From Gonapodya prolifera JEL478 (taxonomy: Eukaryota; Monoblepharomycota; Monoblepharidomycetes; Monoblepharidales; Gonapodyaceae), in the NCBI GenBank assembly GCA_001574975.1, contig KQ965860.1:57848-121847 (forward strand): a stretch of 64,000 nucleotides of DNA. Direction: 5' to 3'. Positions 33,507-43,976 of the stretch are shown here, piece after piece. How positions within the stretch are numbered: position 1 is the stretch's first letter; each line of letters begins with the position of its first letter. Both the position numbers and the translations under genes were made by a program. Below the pieces are notes generated by a model that saw only the letters and a program-made list of their open reading frames with translations, made no database searches and was not told the DNA's origin.

Positions 33507-34632
33507 TCACTCCTGTGGCCTGAAGACCACCTTCTCTCCCGAAACACCTTTCTTGTTCTTCTCCAACGCCGCCTCGACAGCAGAAAGTCCTCCAGGAATA
33601 ACAAGCGGTCGGTTGGGGAAGTAGAGTCCCTTCGCAACCACTCCCTCCTCCCCACCCAGATATTTCACCATGGGCTCACTCAAGTAACGCATAGCTGGGG
33701 CGCTTCCGGAACCAAAGATGGGGCGAATTGCCACCTTGGGCTCCTGCTCCTGGCCCTGCTTCGCCGCTTCCTCGTCCGGCCTTCCCACGGTGACGACGTG
33801 ACTGCCAGCCGTTGCCGTAGCTTGCAGGATGCTGACGCTCAGCTTCTGCGTGGACTTATCCGAAATAGAATCGTACACGAACGCGAGGGGCAGGCCACCG
33901 AGCGCCGCCTTGAAGGCCTCGGGGGTGGCCGTGGTGCGGTCGAGCACGTCAGTCGCGCCGAGGGATTTGAGGTGGTCCGCGTGTTTCGCGCTCGCGTTTG
34001 TAACGATTTTAGTGAATCCGGAGAGGCGCGCAAATTGAATGGCGTATTGTCCCACAGAGGAGCTTCCGCCGATGACGACGAGGGCTTTTCCTGCACCGAC
34101 CTTGTCGCCGTCCTTATCCCATGGAGCAGGGAGGCCAGACCCCTGAGAGCAGTAAGATCGTTCTAAAACACATAAAGCTTGGTCGTTATGACAAAGAACT
34201 TACAGTCTTGTCGTAGAATCCCGTCACCACAGCGACAGTTGCCAGACTGATACCGGCGGCCTGGTCGTCCGTGATGTTCTTGGGCGTCTTGGCGACAAGC
34301 GCCGCAGGCATTTTGCAGTACTGCTGGAAGGTGGACGAGTCGTAGTTCCCAATGATACCCTGGAAGAACACCCGATCGCCTTCCGCGAACCCAACGACGT
34401 CTGGCCCCACGGCAGCGATTTCGCCCGCCGCGTCGGACCCGACAACCGCGGGGTAGACCGAGATGAAGACCTTGTAGTCCCGCACCTTCCAGTCGACGGG
34501 GTTGATGGCCGTCGCCGTGATGCGGATCGCGACTTCGCCGGATTGAAGCGCAGGAAGCGAGCGGTCGACGACAACGTGTTGCGCGCCAGGAGTGGGGATG
34601 GTGGCGGCTTTGAAAGAGTGGGGGACGGGCAT
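33507..34632 (-). CDS. MDR-superfamily reductase (zinc-free, trans-enoyl/quinone type)
   Basis: NAD(P)H-dependent oxidoreductase of the medium-chain dehydrogenase/reductase superfamily. Exons 34632-34204 and 34142-33507 total 1065 nt (354 aa). The N-terminal GroES-like domain has AINPVDWKVRDY, YPAVVGSDAAGEI and the GDRVFFQG segment. The catalytic Zn cysteines of alcohol dehydrogenases are absent, as in quinone oxidoreductases and fungal trans-enoyl reductases. The nucleotide fold has VVIGGSSSVGQYAIQFARLS and a later LGATDVLDRTT. Substrate cannot be told from sequence. A TATA element lies 43 bp upstream. It stands alone, with no adjacent biosynthetic genes. Confidence 0.9.
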
Positions 34633-34674
34633 TGTTGTTTGTGTGGAATGGAATGGAAGGTAGTGAGAGGGTGT

Positions 34675-34680
34675 TTTATA
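34675..34680 (-). promoter_or_regulatory. TATA box of the MDR reductase gene
   Basis: TATAAA on the minus strand, 43 bases upstream of ATG 34632. Confidence 0.5.
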
Positions 34681-35807
34681 TGACGGATTTTGTAATCATC
34701 GGGAGTCGGGTGATCGGTCCCTTCCCTCCGATTTTGAGGCCTTTTTCTCGAGCACGCTTTCCAACCCTCGAATATCTCGATACTCGTCTGTGTTTTTCAT
34801 AAAGTAGCGTCTCATGTGAGTGATGGGGTTGTGATGACTTTGGGGACTTGAACCATAAAGAGTGCGTGCCACAAAAAAGGTCCATTCGGCTAGTCGACAT
34901 GGTGGTGACACGTCAGAAAAGGGCGCAAAGCATGTGTCACAGAAGTTTTATTTCTTGGCATCGGGACAACATAACTTTTGCAATTGTATGGTGTGTGTCG
35001 CCTCGTTACCGTCACCCAAGGTGAGTGTGCTCGTCTGACTGGTGGTTTAACACCACTTCGCAGGAGCATCGCTTCTCATAAGCTAAGCGTGGGGGATATC
35101 TGCTTTTTGGTGTAACGGTGCCATCATAGCGCCCTCAATGACTCAGAGCTTCAGTGACCCAGCGGAGATGAAAGAGCAAGTTGAGAAATATTTTTGTCGC
35201 CGCCTTTGTGAAGTCTTGGGACGTGCTGATTTTCACTACAGCACTCGTTTTTCAGTGGCCTGCGCTCCAGACTTGTTTTGAGTGTGAACGGGTCAGAAGA
35301 AGCAGCTCCGTTGGGATTGATACGCGCTTTGCAAAATCATTCAAGCTCCATTTGCTTGCGCGCGTTTGTCATGTTTCAGTCCCCCGTATCGTGAGTAGCA
35401 TTCAAGCGCGAGGTCCGGGGAGCTGCTGTTTCGGCATAGGCGAGGTTCGATCTGGTTTGATGGTACAAAGAGTAGCAACAGTCACTTGGACGCACGCTGT
35501 AGCACTCAGGAAGAGTCTGGTGCTGAGTGCTAAGTAAAGAGAACTGTAAGAACGAAGTGTTACAGAGGGGCGACCGCAGACGCGACCTCGGCGCACTGAA
35601 GGGCAGAACCTTTCCGACGATAGCATCCAGCGATCGTTCCCGTCTGTCGCAACGATGCAATCTGCACCAATGACGCGAATCCGTCCAAGATGGAATGTGC
35701 GGGGGAGTGTGGCTGCGGTCTGGACTCAAGTTTCGAGTGAACCCTAATCACTGAGGGAAAGACCTTCTGTTGGACAATCCACGGTTTTCAGCTGCAGCAT
35801 CGGCGTG
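34681..35807. other. Intergenic stretch
   Basis: Divergent spacer between the MDR gene and the SH3 membrane protein. No gene is supported; short frames lack motifs. Confidence 0.35.
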
Positions 35808-38421
35808 ATGGCCAGGACGACGAGGCTGCTCTGCCTCATTGTTCTTATACCTGGTTAGCGATGACGCCCAACATCTGCGTGGCTATCAAACTCACTGGAC
35901 TTTCCAGCCATTACCCATGCCTACATATACCCGTACAACGGCAGCTGTGGATCCCATCTCAAACGCCAGGGCCAGGCCTCTACGTGCCTCCCCCAATCAT
36001 ATTCGGTTTGCCCAGCAAGTAGCTCCACATGCTTCGCGTGAGGGTTTTCATATTGGCCTGTCTCCACTTTTTCATACCACTAACGATGCCCCGACTTCAG
36101 TGCAACCTGTACAAACGAATCCTGTGGAGACTGTCCGGCTGATTGGCTTACGCGGTGCAACACGATCGAACCAACAGTGGCAGGCCAGTGCCGTGATCCC
36201 AACAACGACGATGTTACGGTTCGTACCGACGATTGTAAGAACCGATTTATGAGCTCACCACGCCGCGTCAGTGTGGAACCGCCTGCGTCAACTGTCAAAC
36301 GACCTATCCACAAGGAATTGTGCGAGGGTTTCCGTATTGCAATGCTGGCACATGTGCTGTTGGTGAGCGAAGACAATTGCCGCCCCAGCGATTCCATCTT
36401 ACGCGCAACATCATGTAGAATGCTACCCTGGCCTCACTTGGAATGGCACTGTGTGCCTGACACCGGGTTCGTTCGTACCATGGCAACCGTACATGGATTT
36501 CCCACCTGACCATACGTTTCTTTCCCCCACCAACTCCGCTCCACAGGGACCAGTAAGTCTGAATACAATAGCCTTACCTCTGTTCATTTAATCAGACTGG
36601 TCCACCAGCATCCGCCGTCCCTCCCGTGATCACCTCTGACATAGCTGTGTCGACGTTGTCCCAACGTTCGTCCGTCGCACCGCCTGCTGCTTCTTCGTCT
36701 CCGGTCCCCACACTCTCTATTTCGCTAGCGCCTCCACCTTCGTCTTCTGCCACATCCATCGTGTTTTCGTCATTCATCACACCATCCCCGTCTTCCATCG
36801 CCGCAAATGGATCCGCGTCTGCAACACCATCTTTAGCGGCATTCACAACAATCATCGCATCCGCGTCACCGGCTTTTCCGTCATACATTCAATCCACACA
36901 AACCCAAATCACCACAATATCCCCCCCGTTCTCCCCCGCATCCACGGATTCGCAGGGCACCAACGTCGGCGTAATCGCAGGCGGTACGGTGGGGGGAGTT
37001 ATCGGACTCGCGTCTGCGGGTGCGCTGTTCTTCTTCCTCACGCGGCGGAGACGGCAACGGGGGAACTCGTCATCGTCAGGTGAGGGTTTGTGCTCACAAC
37101 TGGATTGGACTTTATGTTTTCTTACCTCCCTTTTCGTTTTTACCTCCCCTTTTCTCAAGACCCACCAAAACGCACCCTACCCCTGCCTCCACCAACGTCC
37201 GTCTCTCACGAACCTCAAAGCTCGTCGAGTGCAACCTTCAACCCCGACACACCACCCTCGCTCATGAGCGTGAACGCGTCCACCTCTCGCGACCCTGCGC
37301 TCTTCAAAGTTCGTTTATGATTGTCGCTTGCTTTTGGTTGTGCCCTGCAGCTGAAAAAAACATCGCATTCATAGGACCTCAACAGCCCCTCTGCGTCGTC
37401 ATACCTCATCGCCCCTCCAGATACCCCTGTCATCGTCGCCGTGGCGCCAACCACACAACACCCACCTCCCGTGAGTCCTGCTGCTCTCTAGAACCCATCT
37501 TTCCCACCACCTCCCCTCGCCTGTCCACTTCCAGCTTCCCATGCTCCCCGCGAAACACCCGTCTCAATTCCTCTCCAACATATGGTCCGCCCCCGTTCCT
37601 CTTCCAGCCACTCCGACATTCGGCGCCGTGAACTCCACCCCCGTCGACTCCTCGGCGAAGCAGGCGTCGCTCGCAGGGACCTTACCGGCCCCGATTTCAG
37701 TAGCCACGACACCCTCGACGGATTCCACGGGTGAGATTGGGCAAAGCGTACAATTTTGGCTTCTCGCTCACGCCAATTCCTCGAACTGGGAACCACAGCG
37801 AACTCTGCTGCCTCAGCACAGCCTTTCGTAGCTGCGCAAACAGATGTAAGCCGTCTTGCGTTGCGTCTGACAATGGCCTGTAAACCGATTTGCCGTTGTG
37901 CTTCAGTCCCCTCACTGGGCATATGTGTACCTCGTCGGCCCCGTACTGGCACAGAGCAACAGCACAAACTTCCCCCCCGACGTTCCTGTGCTCACCGTTG
38001 AGCATCCCGTGCGTACACGTTTGACCAACAGGTCGTGGACTACGGTTTGACCCCACTTTCCCTTTCCGTTGCGCAGTTCGTCCCATCCCGCCTAGACGAG
38101 ATCGTCCTTCGATCCGGTGACCACTTTAAACTGCGGACCCTGTTCAGGGATGGATGGGTCTGGGGTACGAACGTGGACACGGATCAGTCCGGACTGATAC
38201 CCCTGTACGTCGCTCGAACTCCCATGCCCTCTCATGTTTCTACCCCCGCTTTACACGACCCACACTCCGCAGAGACTGCCTCCGCATCGCCGTCAACCAA
38301 CCCGCCTTCACAGGCCGCAGCACCCGTCTCGAATCAACCTACCTTGCCGCGGTGCCGTCCGATCAGGGTGGTGAGGGTTCCGGGAAGCAAGTGGGCGGAG
38401 GGCCTCCGGAGGGTTCGTTAG
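35808..38421 (+). CDS. Single-pass membrane protein: Cys-rich ectodomain, Ser/Thr stalk, cytoplasmic SH3
   Basis: ATG 35808 opens a signal peptide (MARTTRLLCLIVLIPG) cut by an intron at 35854. The following exons, on several frames joined by GT-AG introns, form a Cys-rich ectodomain: YNGSCGSHLKRQG, CTNESCGDCPADWLTRC, CGTACVNCQTTYPQG and CYPGLTWNGTVC. A Ser/Thr/Pro-rich stalk (36590-36930) leads to one membrane helix, VGVIAGGTVGGVIGLASAGA followed by LFFFLTRRRRQR. The cytoplasmic part is Ser/Pro-rich (37150-37830) and ends in an SH3 domain near 38000-38210: AYTFDQQVVDYG, PSRLDEIVLRSGD, LFRDGWVWGTN, QSGLIPLYV (the ALYDY-like start, DGWW-like and PxxY-like positions). Stop at 38421. Splice phases just before the SH3 exon are unresolved. 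The order signal-ectodomain-helix-SH3 suggests a sensor or adhesion receptor signalling through proline-motif partners. I know no named family member. Confidence 0.7.
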
Positions 38422-38799
38422 CTGGGATGCATTTGGGGTCGGGGGCGGTTGGGTCGAGCAGTCAGTTCGGAGACGTGAAGGGTCCGTCGCAGAGTGAAGC
38501 GCTGGATTAATTGTTTGCTCGCAGAGTATTGTGTTCGTATTTATTATACCATATTGGGCTGGGCCGAAATATCGTTATCTTGATGCCATTGACACTTGGG
38601 TTGTGGTCGACTTCGAGATCTGCTGCTGTTGACGTCCCTCACCACTTCGTTCTCACTTGGACGAGTTCACAAAGTCCAAATGCGGCTGCACTATTGTGGC
38701 CGCGATTTTGTTAGAAACCACTGAGGCGCTGCGTTTGGATTCATCACCGAAGATGGTCACGACCTGACACTACACGTGACATCGGGAGCGTAGTTTATC
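38422..38799. other. Intergenic stretch
   Basis: 3' side of the SH3 protein and spacer before the tandem duplication. Nothing else seen. Confidence 0.4.
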
Positions 38800-40960
38800 A
38801 GCCGACAGAAAGCATACACGCAATAGGTAATCAGCGATACGTTGAGCATAGTGGTGTGGTTAGGAGTAGTCTATGTATGGGAATATGACAAGCATGGTGG
38901 TTGGCGGAGAAATCCAGAAACGAGAATAGTCCAAGCGGATGTGATTCCAGTATTGCGCGATCGCATGCCTTCAGACAAAGAGTCCCGATGAGAATGAGAA
39001 AGGTATTCGCGGAACAGGTTGATGTGCAGGAGGTTCCAGGAACGGGGCAGGCTCCAGACGTGAGCGATCCGACGGCGGGGTAAAATATGTACCGAATTGC
39101 ACGGCGCGGGTCGCGTCCCCTGTTGACGACCAAGCTTCGCGTGGTACCTCGTAGGATGTCGTTTGTAATGGAGGGTGCTGCGGCGACCACCAGACTGGAA
39201 GTGGACCCATTAAACTGCTCCGTGGAACCTCCCCTTCTGGGATAAGGAAGTCATCAGGTATGTGTTCAAGTCCATTTTGTCCACTTTGACGCTGCTCCGC
39301 GGCTGGTAGCTTCCCTTCAAGTCGAGGAGCGGGGAGGAGAGTGGCGCCGCCCCTGCGTGTGTACCATGTAACCTTACTGCTCGACGATTATGTAAAGTGA
39401 CATAAACATACCGCGCTACCTGCGTTCTATTCGATGTCTGTCCACCTTGTCGTCCTGCTGCTCGCAAGGCCGCTCTTCGACCGCATATCCGCCTGGTTGT
39501 GTGTCGAACCATCACATCTGCACAAGAGAACGTTTCGCGTCAAAACATCTCCTCAGCACGCGTTTGCAGTTTATGAGACAGATTCTCACAGATTCTCACC
39601 TTTACGAGTGAACGTTCGACCGCAATTGGGACACGAGTACGTTTTCACCCAAGATTGAATCATATCAGTTGACTGGGGAACGTCGCCACCACGCCGCTGG
39701 TTGCGGCGAGGTTGGTAAAGAGCGAGAGGTTATAGCTCGAGTCTTTTCGCCCTCGTTCGCGAGACAGGCGACCTGCGAAAGGAACGCTTTGACCGGGAAT
39801 CGGATTGGGACAAAGCGTGATTTGGGCACCCAACACCAGCCAGGTCCACGCCCTGACGCACAAATATATCATACCTGGAACAACGCTCAATCCCAACCAT
39901 TCTTAAGGTTGAGTTTCCGCGTGGAAAAAGGGCTTCCCTTGGTTTGTTTATTTGTCCGTTCCAATGTTCACAACGGGCACTGCTGTCCATCCACCGTCCA
40001 CAAGAACGGCTATTCCAAACCGTTTTAGTACTGTATCTAGCGATGAAGGGGACAAACTGCGCAAGGATTGGAGACACTTCATTCGCTTGGTGAAATTTTG
40101 TGTGCTGTCCCACGACGGTGTATCACAGAAGCGCGAAGAATGGAACGCTTTGACCAAAAGTACCGGCACAGCACCGTAGATTGATGTTGGGTCCTTTGCT
40201 AGAATCTCGTCCGAGAAGCAACAGGGGGGAAGCATATTCCAACTCCAATCAATGGCGACAACCAGCACACGGCATGACTCGGGTAGAGATCTACGACTCC
40301 CCTTCCATGTGCGTCTCCTTCAACGTAAGAAAGCCCGGGGTTACCTGCATGGTGATTGGGTTTGCGCCTTCAAATCATATCAGCTGGCGTGTGTGATGTC
40401 TCGCCCCAGAGTTCACGGGATGGATGTCCGGTCCGCCATTACAAGCGAGCTGTCGATTGGTGCTGTCGTCCACCAGTTCCGTTGACGCCGGGCGGGTGGG
40501 GTGCCGCTCGGAGCCCAAGTGGATGGGACAGAACAAAGTACCGCCATCCCTTTCTTCAGGTGAAGCTGTTGTGAACTCGAAAGTACTCATGTCTTCCGTG
40601 TCGTGTTGTGAATCGCCCCGGGGCGAATATATATATATATTTTTTTCGAAAATGTACGATGTATCTCGTATGTCGAAGTGTTGACAGTTCTCGATTCGCC
40701 TTGTATGTTATTGTATTGTGCTCAGAATTGTTCTTCCTCTTTTATCTTCACCGGCAGGGCTGCAGCAAGCTCGACCACAAAGCCGCTCGACTCAACCAAA
40801 CCCAGACCATTTATCTATTGCGACCTAATCGCTCATCGATCAGGCTTTTGCCAGCCAATCCATCTGTTTTAATCTCTGAACCTCGCCAATAATGTTAACG
40901 GGCCTTCTCACCCTCGTGTCACTCATCTGAGGTAGAAGTCTGCTGTAGAAGCTCCATGAT
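38800..40960. repeat. Tandem duplication, left copy (A), about 2.16 kb
   Basis: Read in parallel with 40960-43130, the same landmarks recur in the same order at an offset of about 2.16 kb: CGATACGTTGA (38836 / 40997), ATGGAGGGTGCTG (39169 / 41327), GGCGACCACCAGA (39182 / 41339), AACATCTCCTCAGCACGCG (39543 / 41706), CGACCGCAATTGGG (39619 / 41769), GGGGTGCCGCT (40499 / 42648) and CCAATCCA before the right boundary. Identity is patchy by eye, higher in the zinc-finger exon, so the event is not recent. Confidence 0.85.
38990..40590 (-). pseudogene. C2HC zinc-finger gene, duplicate A (frame-disrupted or poorly resolved)
   Basis: Minus-strand gene whose recognisable part is a single finger. The exon ending about 39609 (CPNCGRTFTRK) splices through a GTGAGA...GTGCAG intron to DVMVRHTTRRICGRRAALR, giving Cys-x2-Cys...His...Cys. 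Downstream exon pieces match duplicate B (PVWWSPQHPP, then PREAW), but in copy A this block is in a different frame from the preceding AAPLSSPLLDLKG block. Upstream pieces (AFHSSRFCD, NRQLACNGGPDIH) also have partners in B. The finger suggests a DNA-binding protein. Exact ends are estimates from the similarity between copies. Confidence 0.5.
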
Positions 40961-43130
40961 CATCCGATAATGGCATACATATAACAAGTGATTCTCCGAT
41001 ACGTTGAAGGTGTTGATGATAAAGAGTATCGCAGGGGCATTTTACTGGAATAGTTGAACATGAGAATCCAGACACTCGATTAGTCGGGTGGTCGCGATAG
41101 CAGTTCTGAAAGATAGAAGATCGAATGCCTTCACATCGGTACCCTCAATGTGAACGAGAAAGGCACTTGTGGAACAGTGGGGTTCATAGGTGGTTCAAGG
41201 AACGGTGCGGGCTACTGTAGCGAACGACCCGATCGCGAGGTCAAATTTGTGCCGACTTGAGCGATTGGCATATCCCCACTTGGTGGCAGAGCTTCGCGTG
41301 GGGCCTCGAAGGACATCGGTTGTGATGGAGGGTGCTGTGGCGACCACCAGATTGGAGCAGTCGAACTGGTTGGTGCAACCTCGCCTTGTGGGCTGAGAAG
41401 GGCATCTGGTGTTAATGCAGGTCCATTTAGTCCGGTGTAATGCTGCTCCACGGTCGGTGACATTCCTTTAAGTGGAGAAGGGGGGGAGGAAAGCGCCGCT
41501 ACTCCGGCAAATGGACTGTCAAAGCTCACTCCGAGACATTATGTTCAAAAGACTCACGCCAACCCCGTTGCCTGAGTTTCATCCGATGTTTGTGCAGCTA
41601 GTTGCCCTGCTGCTTGCCTGCCGTTCGCAAGGCCGCCCTTCGACCACATATCCACCTCTTCGTGTGTCGAACCATCATGTCTGCACAAGGTTGTGTTTCG
41701 CATCGAAACATCTCCTCAGCACGCGCTTTCAGTTCATAAAACATATGCGCACCTTTTCGAGTGAACGGCCGACCGCAATTGGGGCACGAGAAGTTTTTCA
41801 TCCAGGAGTCAACCACAACCACTGACGGTGGGATGTCGCCACCACGCCCTCGCCTCATGGTTGGAGAGACGTTTAAAACAAGTGAGGTATTGAATATAGA
41901 ACGTTTTCCGCTGCGAGTGACAGGGCCTGACGGCAAGAAAGCTTTGACTGTGTTTGGGATTGAGACACACCATTTTGACACCCAACGGTTCAAGGGTTCT
42001 AGGCCCTGTGAGTAAATGCATCTCACCTTCAGTGACGCATACATGCCACAAATTATTCATGCAATGTCTCGTCGCGGAAGAGGAGCTTCCGCTTCATTTG
42101 TTTCTTTCGTCCGTTCCAAGTTCCCCAAATGGGCAGATGACCATCTCGCATGGAGGAAGGGACGACTGCTTCCGGTTGTAGTAATTTTTTGCTGGAGCGA
42201 ATAAAGAGGCAAGGGTTTGGAGGCATTTCATTCATGGTTGCAACATGCAGATGTGCTGTCCTTGTGGCTCCCGTGACGGAGTCACAGGAGCGCGGAGAAT
42301 CGAACGCTCGCACCAATCGCACAGGCCACTGTATACTCTACCATGAGCGTGTCCAAGAAGCCACAGGAGCGGAGCCTTCGAACTCGAATACTTGGTCGTA
42401 CCTGGCGAACACACTTGTGTCGACGGGCGATCTAGGCTCCCCTGCCAATGTCTCTCAGCTTGACTTGAGAAAACCTGGGTTGCTGAATGAATCCTGTGTG
42501 TTGTGGCAATGCCACTTCGAAACACATCAGTTGGCTTATTGAGATGTCTCACACAGGATTCGAGGAGTTGAATGACAGGTCCACTGTCGCAAGTGAGCAG
42601 CCGATTGCTCTCTTCCATCGCCATTTCATTTTACGCCGCGCGGATGGGGTGCCGCTTGGGAGCCAAAATGTGGCCGCCGGTCGAAAAGATAAAGAACCAC
42701 CCTTTTGTACAATTGTTGTCTCCGTGATTCACCAGGGAATGCATACATCGATACTCGCGTATTCGTACTTCGGACCTCTTTGAGGCAAAAGTTTTCATCC
42801 TCACCAGGAGTCCGCTGGAGATCAAATTATCTCAACTTGACACCAGAGGTGACCGATTCCGCCCAAATATGTGAGCGGACATCACAGGAGCTGGCTCAAT
42901 AGCGAAATACCTCAAATTCAAGTGCAGGATGGCTTGTATGCCATTGGTTTGTATCCAAAGGGCTTTTCTTCGCCAAAGCAGCACCACACTCGACGACATC
43001 AAAGTCGCTCGAATCAATCTAAAGCAGAGTTTCATCTCTCTTTTGCTACGCTATCGCTTGGCCACTCAAGCCTTCGTCATCCAATCCACCTGTTCTATTC
43101 TCACAAATCTCTTCAAATGTCGCCGGTCAC
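40961..43130. repeat. Tandem duplication, right copy (B)
   Basis: Second copy of the duplicated unit described for 38800-40960. It keeps a longer uninterrupted zinc-finger frame (41598-42044, minus) than copy A. Confidence 0.85.
41212..42830 (-). CDS. C2HC zinc-finger protein, duplicate B
   Basis: Probable DNA-binding protein. A frame covering 42044-41757 leads into FSCPNCGRPFTRK and splices (GTGCGC...GTGCAG) to DMMVRHTKRWICGRRAALR, forming a Cys2-His-Cys finger with a basic tail. A GC-AG or short exon follows, then an exon at 41519-41212 with FAGVAALSSPPSPLKG, APIWWSPQHPPSQPMSFEAP and REALPPSGD. Further upstream, similarity to copy A marks more exons (AFDSPRSCD near 42300; NRLLTCDSGPVIQ near 42590). 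Conservation of these protein-like pieces between copies that have diverged at the DNA level argues that they were coding when duplicated. Ends are approximate, and no second finger is seen. Confidence 0.55.
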
Positions 43131-43626
43131 TCGCTCTTCCTCTCTTCGCTCATCGGTCTCGGAATCCTCGTTATCTCTCTGTCCGCCCTTCTCGTATCCT
43201 CCAAGCTAACTTCATCTGCTATCTGGACCTTGTTTACCGGTTCTTCGTCATCTCTCCCTCCTACTTCCAACCCGATCATCCATCCACGCAACATCTGCCT
43301 AGTTGGATCCAAACTCTCCGCGCCGTCTCTTACCACGCTACTCTTTGCCGAGCTCGTGTCTCGTTTGGCATCTTCTCCTCATCTGTCGTCTGGCACTTGG
43401 GTGCTCGAGTCTGTTGGAACCGGCACGCGAAAACCAAACGGTGCCCAGCCAGCTCATCGCTGGGCCCTCCCTCCCATCGAAGTCAAAGAGGATCGTCGTA
43501 TGTAGATGGAAGCGATCCATGTTCGGATCGAAGAAGTATTTGAAGCGGAGGTCGCACTGGAAAAGTCCCTGCAGTGGCGTTCTCCGTCTAGAGGGGAAGA
43601 AAAACCCGTCGTCGTGAGGTACCATT
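43023..43626 (+). pseudogene. Unrecognised open frame with one in-frame TAG at the duplication edge
   Basis: One plus frame is open from about 43023 to TAG at 43503 and then, in the same frame, from ATG 43506 to TGA at 43624. It has a membrane-like segment (SLIGLGILVISLSALLV) followed by a hydrophilic, protein-like sequence (NPIIHPRNICLVG, GTWVLESVGTG, HRWALPPIEVKEDRR, then EAIHVRIEEVFEAEVALEK). The left 100 bases lie in the duplicated unit, the rest outside it, so the duplication boundary cuts this frame. The family is not recognised. The TAG could be real decay, an error, or an unseen intron. Confidence 0.4.
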
Positions 43627-43976
43627 GAACTCAAGATGAGGATGAGAACATTCTCTGGTGGCTGATGGTCGGATGTTTTCGCGTGTGCTGATGCTCTAAC
43701 GACAAGCACATTCTCCCAACCAAAGTTCACGCCTGGCGCCTTTGGTACTCTATGATAATTAATTCGAGGTTCATGAAGAGCTGTCTTGTCATCCCACATC
43801 AAGAGAATATGAATATAGTTGATGCTATACAGCAAGTCCCCGAGTCCCCTTGATGCCCGTTGGCCGATCGAGGTCTTGTCATTTACATTCTTTCACGAAT
43901 CACGAAGTTCACCACCTTTTGCATGAAATACATTTGTTGCTTTCGTTCATTATTTCCCCAAGCTTACCGTCCTTAT
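43627..43976. other. Intergenic stretch
   Basis: Spacer between the disrupted open frame and the 3' end of the NEDD8 E1 subunit gene. Nothing recognised. Confidence 0.4.

Noticed and set aside
40629-40650. AT dinucleotide tract as an origin or AT-rich element
   Set aside because: Too short (about 20 bases) to support any function.
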